64,000 nt of DNA from Xanthobacter autotrophicus (GTDB lineage: Bacteria > Pseudomonadota > Alphaproteobacteria > Rhizobiales > Xanthobacteraceae), in assembly GCF_043194295.1 (NCBI RefSeq), contig NZ_JBAFVK010000002.1, one strand, 5' to 3'. The position numbers were made by a program, and so were the translations under genes. Below the pieces are notes generated by a model. That model had not been told where the DNA came from. It worked only from the letters and a program-made list of their open reading frames with translations, and did not search any database. Positions within the stretch are counted from its first letter, which is position 1; each line of letters opens with the position of its first letter. Below, piece after piece: positions 34,364 through 46,176 of the stretch.

Positions 34364-36343
34364 ATGAGACCGATTATTTCGCTCGCGCGCGCCTCGCTGA
34401 CCGTTGCGCTAGCCGTGTCGCTCTCGAGCACAGGGCATGCCCAGTCTCAGCCCAAACCGGCGACCGAGGCAACCAAGGCCGCGAACCGCGAGATGCAGCA
34501 GCGGCTCAATTTCAACGACCGGGACGATTTCGATAACGCCACGCGTGGCCTGATCGCCAAGCCGGATACGCTGACCATCAAGGGAGACAAGGGCAATGTC
34601 GTCTGGGATCTGGAAGCGTACAAGGCTTTCATCAGCGTCGACAAGCCAGCGCCGGATACCGTAAATCCGAGTCTTTGGCGCAATGCACTGCTGAACATGC
34701 AATACGGACTGTTCAAGGTCCACGACAAGATTTTCCAAGTGCGCGGCTACGACCTGTCTAATATTACCTTTGTGCGCGGCGATACCGGATGGATCGTTTT
34801 TGATCCTCTCATCTCCGCCGAAACCGCCAGGGCGGCCTACGACCTCGTTTCAAAAAACCTCGGCGTCTTTCCGATCGTGGCCGTGGTCTACAGCCACTCG
34901 CATGTGGACCATTACGGTGGCGTGCGCGGCATCGTCGACGAGAAGGATGTCGAGGCGAACAAGGTGCCGATCCTCGCGCCGGAGCATTTCACCGAACATG
35001 CCGTCAGCGAGAACGTGATCGCCGGCAACGCCATGAGCCGGCGCGCGATCTACATGTATGGCGCGCTGCTGCCGCGGAACGCGCAAGGCGGCGTCAATGG
35101 CGGCCTGGGACAAACCACCTCAGCCGGCACGACCACGCTCATCGAGCCCACGCGCATGATCAAGAAGACCGGCGAGGAAGCCACCATCGATGGCGTGACG
35201 ATGGTGTTCCAGATGACACCCGGCACCGAGGCGCCGGCAGAAATGAACACCTACTTCCCGCAGTTCCGCGCCATGTGGATGGCGGAGAACGCGACCAACA
35301 CGATGCACAACATCCTCACCCTGCGCGGCGCGCAGGTGCGCGATGCACTCAAATGGGCGAACCACCTCAACGAGACGATCGACCTTTATGGAGCCGGCAC
35401 CGACGTCAAGTTCCAGAGCCACCACTGGCCGATCTGGGGCAACACGAACATTATCGATTATTGGAAGAAGCAGCGTGACATGTACAAGTACATTCACGAT
35501 CAGTCGGTGAACCTGATGAACAAGGGTTACACCGGCGTGGAAATCTCCAACATGGTCAAGCTGCCGCCGGAGCTGGACAGAGCCTGGTTCAACCGCGGCT
35601 ATTACGGCACCCTCAAGCACAACACGCGGGCTGTCTATCAGCGCTACATGGGCTTTTATGACGGCAACCCGACCACGCTCGACCAGTTGCCGCCGGAGGA
35701 AGCGGCCAAAAAATATGTCGAGTACATGGGGGGCGCGGCGGCCATCCTGCAAAAGGCCAAAGCGGACTTCGACAAGGGTGAGTACCGCTGGGTGGCGGAA
35801 GCACTCAAGCAGGTGGTATTTGCCGATCCGAGCAACAGGGACGGCAAGGAATTGCTCGCCGACACCTATGAGCAGATGGGCTATCAGGCCGAGTCCGGTC
35901 CATGGCGCTCGGTCTATCTGCAAGGCGCATACGAGCTGCGCAATGGTGTCCCGGATGCCGGCGGCATCAACACCGCAAGCCCCGACACCATCCGGGCCAT
36001 GCCGCCCGAGATGACGTTCGATTATTTTGCCGTGCGGCTGAACGGCGAAAAGGCCGCGGGCAAGAAGATAATCCTCAACATCGACTTCAGCGATCTCAAG
36101 AAGCCGTATTCTCTGGTCATTGAAAATGGCGTGCTCAACTATGCGGCCAGATCGGCCCCGGATGCCGATGCCCAGGTCACCTTGACCAAGGCAACGCTCG
36201 ACAGCATCCAGCTCGGCGAAATCACTCCCGAGCAGGCCATAACCACCGGCAACATGAAGGTTGAGGGCCGCCGCGAAGCCTTCGTGGAATTCGTCGGGAT
36301 GCTCGACAAGTTTCCGTTCTGGTTCCACATCGTCACGCCGTAG
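34364..36343 (+). CDS. SdsA-type linear primary-alkylsulfatase
   Basis: 659 residues with a signal peptide (cut near GHAQ, residue 27), so periplasmic or secreted. A metallo-beta-lactamase domain carries the zinc motif SHSHVDHYGG near residue 180, further ligand region APEHFTEHAVSENV, and the SDS-hydrolase motif FQSHHWPIWGN near residue 350. The C-terminal 120 residues resemble an SCP2-type domain (VTLTKATLDSIQLGEITPEQ), as in Pseudomonas SdsA1. Predicted reaction: hydrolysis of linear primary alkyl sulfates to alcohol and sulfate. Base composition is lower in GC than the chromosomal genes, consistent with transfer. A secreted SCP2-like gene follows after 23 bases. Confidence 0.92.
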   Translation: MRPIISLARASLTVALAVSLSSTGHAQSQPKPATEATKAANREMQQRLNFNDRDDFDNATRGLIAKPDTLTIKGDKGNVVWDLEAYKAFISVDKPAPDTVNPSLWRNALLNMQYGLFKVHDKIFQVRGYDLSNITFVRGDTGWIVFDPLISAETARAAYDLVSKNLGVFPIVAVVYSHSHVDHYGGVRGIVDEKDVEANKVPILAPEHFTEHAVSENVIAGNAMSRRAIYMYGALLPRNAQGGVNGGLGQTTSAGTTTLIEPTRMIKKTGEEATIDGVTMVFQMTPGTEAPAEMNTYFPQFRAMWMAENATNTMHNILTLRGAQVRDALKWANHLNETIDLYGAGTDVKFQSHHWPIWGNTNIIDYWKKQRDMYKYIHDQSVNLMNKGYTGVEISNMVKLPPELDRAWFNRGYYGTLKHNTRAVYQRYMGFYDGNPTTLDQLPPEEAAKKYVEYMGGAAAILQKAKADFDKGEYRWVAEALKQVVFADPSNRDGKELLADTYEQMGYQAESGPWRSVYLQGAYELRNGVPDAGGINTASPDTIRAMPPEMTFDYFAVRLNGEKAAGKKIILNIDFSDLKKPYSLVIENGVLNYAARSAPDADAQVTLTKATLDSIQLGEITPEQAITTGNMKVEGRREAFVEFVGMLDKFPFWFHIVTP

Positions 36344-36366
36344 CATGCAGAAGGCGAAACCCGGAC

Positions 36367-36993
36367 ATGCGCTCGATTCTTCACCGCATAACGGCGACGG
36401 CGCTGCTTCTCCTGACTGCGGGAATGGCGACGTCGCCGTCCATCGCCTGCGGCTTCGACGGCATCCTGGGTGACGGCTTCAGCGCCGAGCATCCCAGGTC
36501 CATCGCGGTGGCCTTTGCGATCAGCGATGCCGTTGCGGCGGGCATCGTCGATAAAACGGCGGTTGCCCCGATCGTTCCCGGCTCGTCAGGCTATTGGCGC
36601 GCGGTCGGCCGCATTAGCGCCTTCCACAGGTTGTTCGCCGCGGCGAGTATCGCTGACGGCGATGCCCCAGCCATCTCGCTTCTGTTCATCGATTCGAAGC
36701 TTTGGGCGAGATTCAGTCCGGAGCCGCAGGGCTACGCACTTCAGGTACATGCACCGGGAGCTTCTCCCGGTGATGTGGTCATCGTCACGAGCGAAGCCAT
36801 TCTTGCCGCAGTGCTTGATGGCACCATGGCCGCCAAGAGGGCGCTCGACCTCGGGCTCATCGCTATCGACGGCGAGCCCAACCGGACAGCGGCAACACGC
36901 GACCTCCTCGTCAGTGCCGCCGACCGAGTGAAGGGTGTTGCGGTCACGGGTGCGCCGGCGACACTGGTCCGAGCCTTCGGGCCGGCGCATTAG
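36367..36993 (+). CDS. Secreted SCP2-like hypothetical protein
   Basis: 208 residues with a signal peptide (LLLLTAGMATSPSIA, cut before CGFDG; a Cys directly after the cut could make it a lipoprotein). The C-terminal half resembles a sterol-carrier-type fold: SLLFIDSKLWARFSP, VVIVTSEAILAAVLDGTMAAKRALDLGLIAIDG. That domain type also ends the preceding alkylsulfatase, so the two products may bind the same kind of alkyl ligand. Family assignment is tentative; co-transcription with the sulfatase is likely from the 23-base gap. Confidence 0.6.
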   Translation: MRSILHRITATALLLLTAGMATSPSIACGFDGILGDGFSAEHPRSIAVAFAISDAVAAGIVDKTAVAPIVPGSSGYWRAVGRISAFHRLFAAASIADGDAPAISLLFIDSKLWARFSPEPQGYALQVHAPGASPGDVVIVTSEAILAAVLDGTMAAKRALDLGLIAIDGEPNRTAATRDLLVSAADRVKGVAVTGAPATLVRAFGPAH

Positions 36994-37795
36994 GGCTTCA
37001 AACCAGGGTCTGTTTTGGGTCGTACTGGACGTTGAGCGACGCTGCTGGGGGCGTGCGTTAGTGGCGTATTCCACCATCCCCTCCCCTAACACCCCGACGA
37101 AGTGGACGGCGCGGCGCCTCCCCTCAACGGCTCCAGCCGGGTGGACACCTGCTTGAGCAGTTCCGCCGTTTCCCGCTCCACAGTCCCCTGCTGCGCCCGG
37201 ATGTCGTTGCGGATGGGCTATCGTGGCCTTGCCGCCTGCATGGCCGCCATCTGGGGTTCCCAACTCTCTCCGATCGATGCGCGCAGCCTCACCCCCTCCC
37301 AGAGGCTGGCGGACGCCTCTGGCAGCTATTTTGAGCTGGGCTGCGCTTGGACCGGCCGCGCGGCCGCCGCGACCGTCAGCAGATGGTCTGAAGCGATTTT
37401 GGATACCTGTCTCGGCGGGCGGGGCCTTGAGATCCATAAGGCGGCTCCGATCGTTCGGACGCGCCATGTGCTGCCCACGGACAAGGGCGGGCGGGGCTCC
37501 CGCGCCCCGATACCAAGGACAGGTTGGGAAAGGATTTTGCCGCGGTGCGGGAGGCCGTCGCTGGCGGCGCCAGGGCGGAATCCGTGTCGACGAAGATGGC
37601 GAACGCCCTGTCGGCTTCGACCCGCCTGCAGAAGGTCTACACCCCCGTCCTCGTCGCAACGGTGCGGCAGGTGGACGAGGCGCGCGGGGCCGGGTGCGCG
37701 AAGATCAGGGAACAAAAGGGTGAGAAATGCGTCACTGCACCGGCTGGATAAGTATCACAGCCTGCCAGGAAACCGTCTCAAGATATTGGGATGAT
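36994..37795. other. Gene-free end of the island with coding-like debris
   Basis: About 800 bases up to the tRNA-Asp 3' end. On the minus strand one frame reads protein-like stretches interrupted by stops (ending VQAQPSSK-stop, then LPEASASLWEGVRLRASIGE, later NDIRAQQGTVERETAELLKQ). I could not recognise the parent family. It may be a decayed integrase-side gene or other island relic. Confidence 0.4.
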
Positions 37796-37872
<77 letters not shown>

Positions 37873-38183
37873 CCGAACCGGCGCCGGACGAACCGTGCCG
37901 CCGAAGAGAGCGGCGTGGTACGGCAGCCCTCCGCGCAAGTCAAGCAACACGCGCATATTTTGCGGAGCACTTGTCCACAGGCAGCGCGAAGATCCAGTCC
38001 CGGCAAAGCTTTGCACCAGCCACGCCATCCGCGCCTTCGCACGCGGAGAGACACAAAATGCCGCCGATGCGAATCTCCCGACGCCCGCCGGAACGCCGAC
38101 GACGCCCGCGAGCACCCTCGTTCAAGGCGGAGAAGGCGGTCGCAGACTACGGACGTGGGGGAATGAAGGGAAAACGGCGGGCC
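37873..38183. other. Spacer between tRNA-Val and tRNA-Asp
   Basis: 311 bases with no credible gene. Because both tRNA genes are on the minus strand, this is downstream of tRNA-Val and should hold the tRNA-Asp promoter; I did not find convincing boxes. Confidence 0.5.
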
Positions 38184-38259
38184 TGGTGGGCGGTGACGGG
38201 CTCGAACCGCCGACCCTCTCGGTGTAAACGAGATGCTCTACCAACTGAGCTAACCGCCC
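38184..38259 (-). tRNA. tRNA-Val (anticodon TAC)
   Basis: A 76-base cloverleaf on the minus strand: acceptor GGGCGGT/ACCGCCC plus ACCA, D arm TAGCTCAGTTGGTAGA, anticodon loop TTTACAC, and T loop TTCGAGC. Confidence 0.97.
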
Positions 38260-38832
38260 AGGCCGGGACCGTGCAGGCGCTATAATCCCATGCTCCGCAG
38301 GCGGCAAGGGCGGCGGCGGAGCATGACAGGGGCAAGCACGAGCAGAATCGGGATGCGAGGGCGCAGGACCGCCACCGCAGGCGAATGGCGGGTGCCGCCA
38401 ATCGATGGAGCCAGTTCGTGGTTCGCAGGCAATCGGGCTGCGAAACGCGCGGGCGGCCCAGCCGCCCTTGATGCCCACCGGTCCGGCGCGCTCCACTGCC
38501 GGCCGCGAAGATGTGTGGCTGCATCACTGATCCGGCCGGCGCACAGAACCGGCAGGACAACGGCTGCCCGACCCTCGAGCCGGAGTGCTGCAACCGGGTG
38601 AAGCCCGGCCTCAAATGCTCGGGCGCGCGCGCTGCCTTGCCGGCCCATCGCATGGTCCGCACCCGAGCCGGTGTCGGATTGGCACTGAAAATCCAAAGTC
38701 TTCCCGCCCCCATGCCCCGCCGGGGCGGTGCCTGAGGCAACCGACGCGCGGCTCGGGGACGCTCCGCCCGCATGAGACGGGCCGGGAGCGTCCGGGAAGT
38801 CTTTGGAGGGGCCCGAAGAGCCCGGGACCCGA
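38260..38832. other. Intergenic region between hupB and tRNA-Val
   Basis: No supported gene. An imperfect inverted repeat (CGCTCC...GGAGCG with inner GCCCG/CGGGC) around 38760-38790 could be a hupB 3' structure, but it lacks a T-run. Several open frames cross here on both strands without start-site or family support. Confidence 0.45.
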
Positions 38833-39111
38833 TCAGCCGTTGACGGCTTCCTTGAGGCCCTTGCCGGGGGTGAACTTCGGAGCCTTGGAAGCGTTGATCT
38901 TCACGGGCTTGCCGGTGCGGGGATTGCGGCCTTCGCGAGCGGCGCGCGTCACCACGGAGAAGCTGCCGAAGCCGATCAGCTTGACTTCCTCGCCTTCCTG
39001 CAGCGCCTTGGCGATGATGTCGAAGGTGGCGTCCACAGCCGCTGCCGCAGCCGTCTTCGTCAGCTTCGCCTCTTCGGCCACCGCGGCGATCAGTTCGTTC
39101 TTGGTGGTCAT
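38833..39111 (-). CDS. hupB: DNA-binding protein HU
   Basis: 92-residue nucleoid protein. Begins MTTKNELIAAVAEEAKLTKT and has the HU signature GFGSFSVVTRAAREGRNPRT with the DNA-intercalating RNP arm and GKPVKINASKAPKFTPGKGL. The ATG at 39111 follows GGAAAGG, so the upstream part of the open frame is not used. Position directly after lon, on the same strand, is the usual order in alphaproteobacteria. Acts as a dimer bending and compacting DNA. Confidence 0.96.
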   Translation of the reverse strand: MTTKNELIAAVAEEAKLTKTAAAAAVDATFDIIAKALQEGEEVKLIGFGSFSVVTRAAREGRNPRTGKPVKINASKAPKFTPGKGLKEAVNG

Positions 39112-39321
39112 CTGACCTTTCCTTCCGTTGTCAGAACGCGAATCGTGCAGGCTCAAGCCCTCACGAACGGCGCGAGCATCACGGAAAATAAGGCTTTTGC
39201 AAGCGCGATCGGCGTCAAACCCGCACCAATGCACGATTTCCCACTGTGCGCCTGCGAACAACCGGGGGAAAACCAACCGCGTCAGCGGCGCACAAGCGAG
39301 CGTTAAGCCTTTGAAAAGGTT

Positions 39322-39374
39322 GAGGGCGTGCGCCGCTCTCCCGGTTTGACGGGGAGAAGCGGCAACACGCCCTC
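39322..39374 (-). terminator. Long hairpin terminator downstream of lon
   Basis: On the minus strand GAGGGCGTG pairs with CACGCCCTC, enclosing a second stem (GCCGC-T-TCTCCC / GGGAGA-GCGGC). The structure is followed by AACCTTTT. It begins about 60 bases after the lon stop and separates lon from hupB. Confidence 0.7.
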
Positions 39375-39435
39375 GCTTTTCGCTGGAAAACGCTTCAATC
39401 CGGCTGGTTTGCGGACAATCCGGCCGGGTTTGTCG

Positions 39436-41853
<2,418 letters not shown>

Positions 41854-42186
41854 GACGCAATCCTTTCAAGAAGTACACGCGCGGGAAAAGCGCACAACTG
41901 GGCGCTGCCGCGCGTGCACGCGGCCGGAGACGGGCGTGGATTTTCAATGCTGAAGCGGCGTGAGCCGCAGGAGGCACGAGGTCCGACCCCCGAGACCGGA
42001 ACTGTCGAAAAGTAGATGGACACGCAACCTGCCCGTTTCAAGGGCACCCCGTTAACCGGGTTCGGGCGAGGGCGGAACCGGGCCTGAGCCTGTTCCGTCA
42101 TCCCCCCTGTCTGGCCCGGCTTCCGGACCACGCCCCGGCCCGCCCCCGTGCCGTGAGGCCGGGAGCGCGGCATGGGGCGGACGCCG
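41854..42186. other. lon leader and promoter region
   Basis: 333 bases between clpX and lon with no gene. It contains the heat-shock-type promoter at 42013-42044 and a leader of about 150 bases. Confidence 0.6.
42013..42044 (-). promoter_or_regulatory. Heat-shock (RpoH, sigma-32) promoter of lon
   Basis: On the minus strand CCCTTGAAA (-35) and CCATCTA (-10) with 16 bases between them, close to the RpoH consensus CTTGAA / CCCATnT. It points at lon, a classical heat-shock gene, with a leader of about 150 bases. Confidence 0.75.
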
Positions 42187-43455
42187 TCACGCACTGGCGC
42201 CGGCGTCGCCGACACGGTCCGCGTAAATATAAAGCGGACGCGCACTCTGCTCGACGACCTCCCGCGAGATCACCACTTCTTCCACCCCTTCAAGGCCAGG
42301 GAGGTCGAACATGGTGTCGAGGAGGATGCTCTCCATGATGGACCGCAGGCCACGGGCGCCAGTCTTGCGCTCGATCGCCTTGCGGGCGATGGCGCCGAGG
42401 GCCTCCTCGTGGATGCTCAGGTCCACATTCTCCATCTCGAACAAGCGCTGGTACTGCTTCACCAACGCGTTCTTCGGCTCGGAGAGGATCTTCTTCAGGG
42501 CCTCCTCGTCGAGGTCACCCAGCGTCGCCAGAACCGGCAGACGGCCGATGAACTCGGGGATAAGGCCGTACTTCAGCAGGTCCTCGGGCTCCACCTCGCG
42601 GAAGACCTCGCCGGGGCGGCGATCCTCGGGCGGGGCCACCTTGGCCTGGAAGCCGATGGAGGTGGACCCCTTCGAGCGCGAGGAGATGATCTTGTCGAGG
42701 CCGGCGAAGGCGCCGCCGCAGATGAACAGAATGTTGGTGGTATCCACCTGCAGGAATTCCTGCTGGGGATGCTTGCGGCCACCCTGGGGGGGAACCGAGG
42801 CCACCGTGCCTTCCATGATCTTCAGCAGCGCCTGCTGCACGCCCTCGCCCGACACGTCGCGGGTGATGGAGGGATTGTCGGATTTGCGACTGATCTTGTC
42901 GATCTCGTCGATGTAGACGATGCCGCGCTGTGCCCGCTCGACGTTATAGTCGGCTGACTGGAGCAGCTTGAGAATGATGTTCTCCACGTCCTCGCCCACG
43001 TAGCCGGCTTCGGTCAGCGTGGTGGCGTCGGCCATGGTGAAGGGCACGTCGAGAATGCGCGCCAGGGTCTGCGCGAGCAGCGTCTTGCCGGAGCCGGTAG
43101 GCCCGATCAGCAGGATATTGGACTTCGCGAGTTCCACGTCGCCGTGCTTGGAGGCGTGGTTGAGGCGCTTGTAGTGGTTGTGCACCGCCACCGACAGGAC
43201 CTTCTTCGCGTGATCCTGGCCGATGACATAGTCATCGAGGACCTTGCGGATCTCCTTCGGGGTGGGGATGCCATCCCGCGACTTCACCAGAGAGGACTTC
43301 GACTCTTCCCGGATGATGTCCATGCACAACTCGACGCATTCGTCGCAGATGAACACAGTCGGTCCGGCGATGAGCTTTCTGACCTCGTGCTGGCTCTTGC
43401 CGCAGAACGAGCAATAAAGCGTGTTCTTGCTGTCGCTGCCGCCGGTCTTGCTCAT
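42187..43455 (-). CDS. clpX: ATP-dependent Clp protease, ATP-binding subunit ClpX
   Basis: 422-residue AAA+ unfoldase that feeds ClpP. The N-terminal zinc domain has CSFCGKSQHEVRKLIAG and CDECVELC near residues 13-42; Walker A is GPTGSGKTLLAQ near residue 120, Walker B IVYIDEIDKI, and the ClpP-docking IGF loop follows (STSIGFQAKV). Start ATG 43455 follows TAGGAGA. clpP lies about 400 bases upstream on the same strand with hairpins between, so clpX probably has its own promoter as well. Confidence 0.97.
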   Translation of the reverse strand: MSKTGGSDSKNTLYCSFCGKSQHEVRKLIAGPTVFICDECVELCMDIIREESKSSLVKSRDGIPTPKEIRKVLDDYVIGQDHAKKVLSVAVHNHYKRLNHASKHGDVELAKSNILLIGPTGSGKTLLAQTLARILDVPFTMADATTLTEAGYVGEDVENIILKLLQSADYNVERAQRGIVYIDEIDKISRKSDNPSITRDVSGEGVQQALLKIMEGTVASVPPQGGRKHPQQEFLQVDTTNILFICGGAFAGLDKIISSRSKGSTSIGFQAKVAPPEDRRPGEVFREVEPEDLLKYGLIPEFIGRLPVLATLGDLDEEALKKILSEPKNALVKQYQRLFEMENVDLSIHEEALGAIARKAIERKTGARGLRSIMESILLDTMFDLPGLEGVEEVVISREVVEQSARPLYIYADRVGDAGASA

Positions 43456-43859
43456 CTTCGTCTCCTACCATCTACCGAACCGGACGCGAAACGCACCCGT
43501 CTCGTTAGCGTCACATATGGGGATTGGACCAAGCAAAAATCTAGCCAATCCCGAAACGGTGATCGGTTCATGCGAACCAACCACCCCGAGACGACACGAT
43601 CAAGGCGGGGAAGCGACATTCCCCAGGCGACACAGTGCCGGAAAGCAACCAACCGGACCCGCCGCGCCCTTATCGCGCCGTCGACCGCATCGTGATCCCG
43701 GGGGTCCTGCCGAAATGTGAAGACCCCTGAACGCAGCGGCCCCCGCCTTTTGGGCGAGGGCCGGTTACGCGGCATCCGATGCCGGCTTAACGACATGCAA
43801 GCGCGATCTTGCACCGCACGCAAGGGGGGCATTTCGAGAACCCCCTGCGTCGGCCCGGA
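43456..43859. other. clpP-clpX spacer with RNA hairpins
   Basis: 404 bases with no gene. A strong hairpin CGGCCCTCGCC-CAAAA-GGCGGGGGCCG (minus strand, 43763-43737) and a second inverted repeat GGGGTC/GACCCC near 43701-43726 lie in what would be the clpP 3' end or clpX leader. No T-run follows the strong stem. Confidence 0.55.
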
Positions 43860-44495
43860 TCACGCCGCCTTCGACGTCTCGTCGGTGGGGCGCTGGTCGA
43901 TCACGGAATCGATGAGGCCGAAGTCCAGCGCCGCCTTGGCGGTCATGAAGTTGTCGCGCTCCAGGGCGTCCTCGATCTTCTCCATCGAGCGCCCGGTGTG
44001 CTTCACATAGATTTCATTCAGTCGGCGCTTGAGATTCAGGATCTCCTGCGCGTGAAGCATGATGTCCGTCACCTGGCCCTGGAAGCCGCCCGACGGCTGA
44101 TGGACCATGATTCGGGCGTTGGGCAGGGCGAAGCGCATGCCCTTCTCGCCGGCGGTCAGCAGCAGCGAGCCCATGGAGGCGGCCTGGCCGATGCAGAGCG
44201 TGGACACCGCAGGCTTGATGAACTGCATGGTGTCGTAGATGGCGAGGCCCGATGTCACCACTCCCCCGGGGGAGTTGATGTACATCGAGATTTCCTTCTT
44301 CGGATTGTCCGCTTCCAGGAACAGCAGCTGCGCCACCACGAGGGTGGACATGCCGTCCTCGACCGGGCCGGTGAGGAAAATGATGCGCTCCTTCAGGAGG
44401 CGGGAAAAGATGTCGTAGGACCGCTCCCCGCGGTTGGTCTGCTCGACCACCATGGGGATGAGATAATTCATATAAGTATCGACAGGATCACGCAT
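43860..44495 (-). CDS. clpP: ATP-dependent Clp protease proteolytic subunit
   Basis: 211-residue serine peptidase forming the two-ring proteolytic chamber. Catalytic Ser107 in GQAASMGS, His132 in ARIMVHQPSGG, and Asp in LDFGLIDSVI. The N-terminal propeptide is short (MRDPVDTYMNYLIPMVVEQ). The ATG at 44495 follows GAGGAC; an earlier in-frame start at 44525 is unlikely. It lies between tig and clpX on the same strand. Confidence 0.97.
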   Translation of the reverse strand: MRDPVDTYMNYLIPMVVEQTNRGERSYDIFSRLLKERIIFLTGPVEDGMSTLVVAQLLFLEADNPKKEISMYINSPGGVVTSGLAIYDTMQFIKPAVSTLCIGQAASMGSLLLTAGEKGMRFALPNARIMVHQPSGGFQGQVTDIMLHAQEILNLKRRLNEIYVKHTGRSMEKIEDALERDNFMTAKAALDFGLIDSVIDQRPTDETSKAA

Positions 44496-44520
44496 CGTCA
44501 GTCCTCGGGGCGCGGGCGAA

Positions 44521-44542
44521 GGCACGCCCCGGAGGGCGTGCC
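44521..44542 (-). terminator. Hairpin between tig and clpP
   Basis: GGCACGCC-CTCCGG-GGCGTGCC forms an 8-bp GC-rich stem 39 bases after the tig stop. There is no following T-run, so it may be an attenuator or an RNA stability element within a tig-clpP transcript. Confidence 0.45.
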
Positions 44543-44580
44543 GCGCAATATCGTCGCAGGACGAAGGCGGACTTTGGCCC

Positions 44581-45939
44581 TCAGGCCGCCTTCTCGTCTT
44601 CCTCTTCCTCCTTGTAGAGCTCTTCCTTGGTGACCGTCTTCTCGGTCACGTTGGCGAGCTCCAGGAGGAAATCAACGACCTTTTCCTCGAACAGGGGGGC
44701 GCGCACGGAGGCCAGGGCTTCAGGGTTGCGGCGATAATATTCCCACACCTGCTGCTCCTGACCGGGGAACTGGCGAGCCCGCTCCACGACCGCCCGCGTC
44801 ACCTCGTCCTCGGAGACCTGGATATTGTTGCGCTCACCGATTTCCGCAAGCACCAGGCCGAGGCGCACGCGGCGCTCGGCGATCTTGCGGTAGTCGGCGC
44901 GGGCCTCCTCCTCGGTGGTCCCCTCGTCGGCGAAGGTGCGGTTCTGGGCGGCAAGGTCTTCCTGCACCCGGCTCCACACGCCGAAGAATTCCTGCTCCAC
45001 GAGGCCTTCCGGCACCACGAACTGGTGGGTGGCGTCGAGCGCGTCGAGCAGGGCGCGCTTCACCTTCTGACGGGCGGCGCCGGCGTGCTCGCTGACGATG
45101 CGCGCACGCACCATTTCCTTGAGCTTCTCCAGGCTTTCCTGGCCCAGGGTCTTGGCGAACTCGTCGTCAAGGGCGAGGGGGCCGGGGGCGGCCACGGACT
45201 TCACCGTCACCTCGAAGGTGGCGGCCTTGCCGGCCAGTTCCTTGGCCGCATAACCTTCCGGGAAGGTCACATTGAGGGTGCGGTTGTCGCCGGCATAGAC
45301 GCCGAGGAGCTGTTCCTCGAAGCCGGGGATGAAGCTGTTGGAGCCGAGCAGGACGTCGATGTCCTGGCCCTCGCCGCCGGGGAACTTCTCGCCGTCCACA
45401 TAGCCGGTGAAGTCGATGGTGACGCGGTCGCCGTTCTCGGCATAGCCGCCTTCACGGGTGACGAAGGGGCGGTTGGCGTCGGCGATGCGCTGGATGGTCT
45501 CGTCGACCTCCGCGTCGGCCACGTCCACCACGAGCTTCTCCACCGAGATGTCCTTGAAGTTGCCCAGCTCGATCTTGGGCAGGATCTCGATCTCGAGGTC
45601 GTAGGCCAGATCCTTGCCGCCATCCAGCAGGCCCTGGGCCTGGGGGTCTTCCTCGGGCAGCTTGACCTTGGGCTGGAGGGCCAGCTTGAAGCCGTGTTCC
45701 TCGACGATCTTGCCGTTGGTCTCGTTGACCGTCTGCTCGATCACCTCGGACATGACGGTCTTGCCATAGACCCGCTTGAGGTGCGCCACGGGCACCTTGC
45801 CGGGGCGGAAGCCGTTGAGCTTCACCTGGCCCTTGAGCTCGGCCAGCTTGGCATTGGCCTTGGCGTCGAGGTCGGCGGCGGACACCACCACACGGAACGC
45901 GCGCTTGAGGCCATCGGCCTGGGTCTCGGTCACCTGCAT
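44581..45939 (-). CDS. tig: Trigger factor
   Basis: Ribosome-bound chaperone and peptidyl-prolyl isomerase, 452 residues. The ribosome-docking motif GFRPGKVPVAHLKRVYG lies near residue 45, the FKBP-type PPIase domain includes GDRVTIDFTGYVDGEKFPGG near residue 170, and the helical C-terminal arm ends in a Lys/Glu-rich tail (KEELYKEEEEDEKAA). Binds nascent chains at the exit tunnel. First gene of the tig-clpP-clpX-lon series. GAAGGCAAG precedes the ATG at 45939. Confidence 0.96.
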   Translation of the reverse strand: MQVTETQADGLKRAFRVVVSAADLDAKANAKLAELKGQVKLNGFRPGKVPVAHLKRVYGKTVMSEVIEQTVNETNGKIVEEHGFKLALQPKVKLPEEDPQAQGLLDGGKDLAYDLEIEILPKIELGNFKDISVEKLVVDVADAEVDETIQRIADANRPFVTREGGYAENGDRVTIDFTGYVDGEKFPGGEGQDIDVLLGSNSFIPGFEEQLLGVYAGDNRTLNVTFPEGYAAKELAGKAATFEVTVKSVAAPGPLALDDEFAKTLGQESLEKLKEMVRARIVSEHAGAARQKVKRALLDALDATHQFVVPEGLVEQEFFGVWSRVQEDLAAQNRTFADEGTTEEEARADYRKIAERRVRLGLVLAEIGERNNIQVSEDEVTRAVVERARQFPGQEQQVWEYYRRNPEALASVRAPLFEEKVVDFLLELANVTEKTVTKEELYKEEEEDEKAA

Positions 45940-46091
45940 CGTCTTGCCTTCACATCCTGTCGCGCATGGCGCGGAAAACGTTCAAAACCGGTTTCGGCGC
46001 CGCAGATCCCCCGGCATCCCGCCAAAGGCCGCACGGCACGTCCCACACCTCATGGCGCACGAACCTCGCAGCGCCCGGCGAACCGGAAACA

Positions 46092-46176
46092 TGGTGCGGG
46101 CGGAGGGTTTCGAACCCCCACGACTTGCGTCACGGGAACCTAAATCCCGCGCGTCTACCAGTTCCGCCACGCCCGC
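46092..46176 (-). tRNA. tRNA-Leu (anticodon TAG)
   Basis: An 85-base class II tRNA on the minus strand: acceptor GCGGGCG/CGCCCGC plus ACCA, D arm GGCGGAACTGGTAGACGC, anticodon stem CGGGA/TCCCG around TTTAGGT, a long variable arm, and T loop TTCGAAA. Confidence 0.97.

Larger units (their letters stand above)
32079..37795. mobile_element. Putative genomic island inserted at tRNA-Asp
   Basis: Bounded by the intact tRNA-Asp gene (37796-37872) and by the 51-bp degenerate copy of its 3' half (32079-32129), as direct repeats. The interior from about 33.8 to 37.0 kb is visibly less GC-rich than both flanks. Cargo: DUF1254/DUF1214 protein, SdsA-like alkylsulfatase, SCP2-like secreted protein, then about 800 bases of coding-like debris next to the tRNA, where an integrase gene would be expected. 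No integrase, transposase or relaxase was recognised, so the element looks immobilised. Confidence 0.6.

Noticed and set aside
43495..43560. A heat-shock promoter for clpX
   Set aside because: CTTGG and CCCCATAT-like boxes occur on the minus strand but only about seven bases apart, too close for RpoH.
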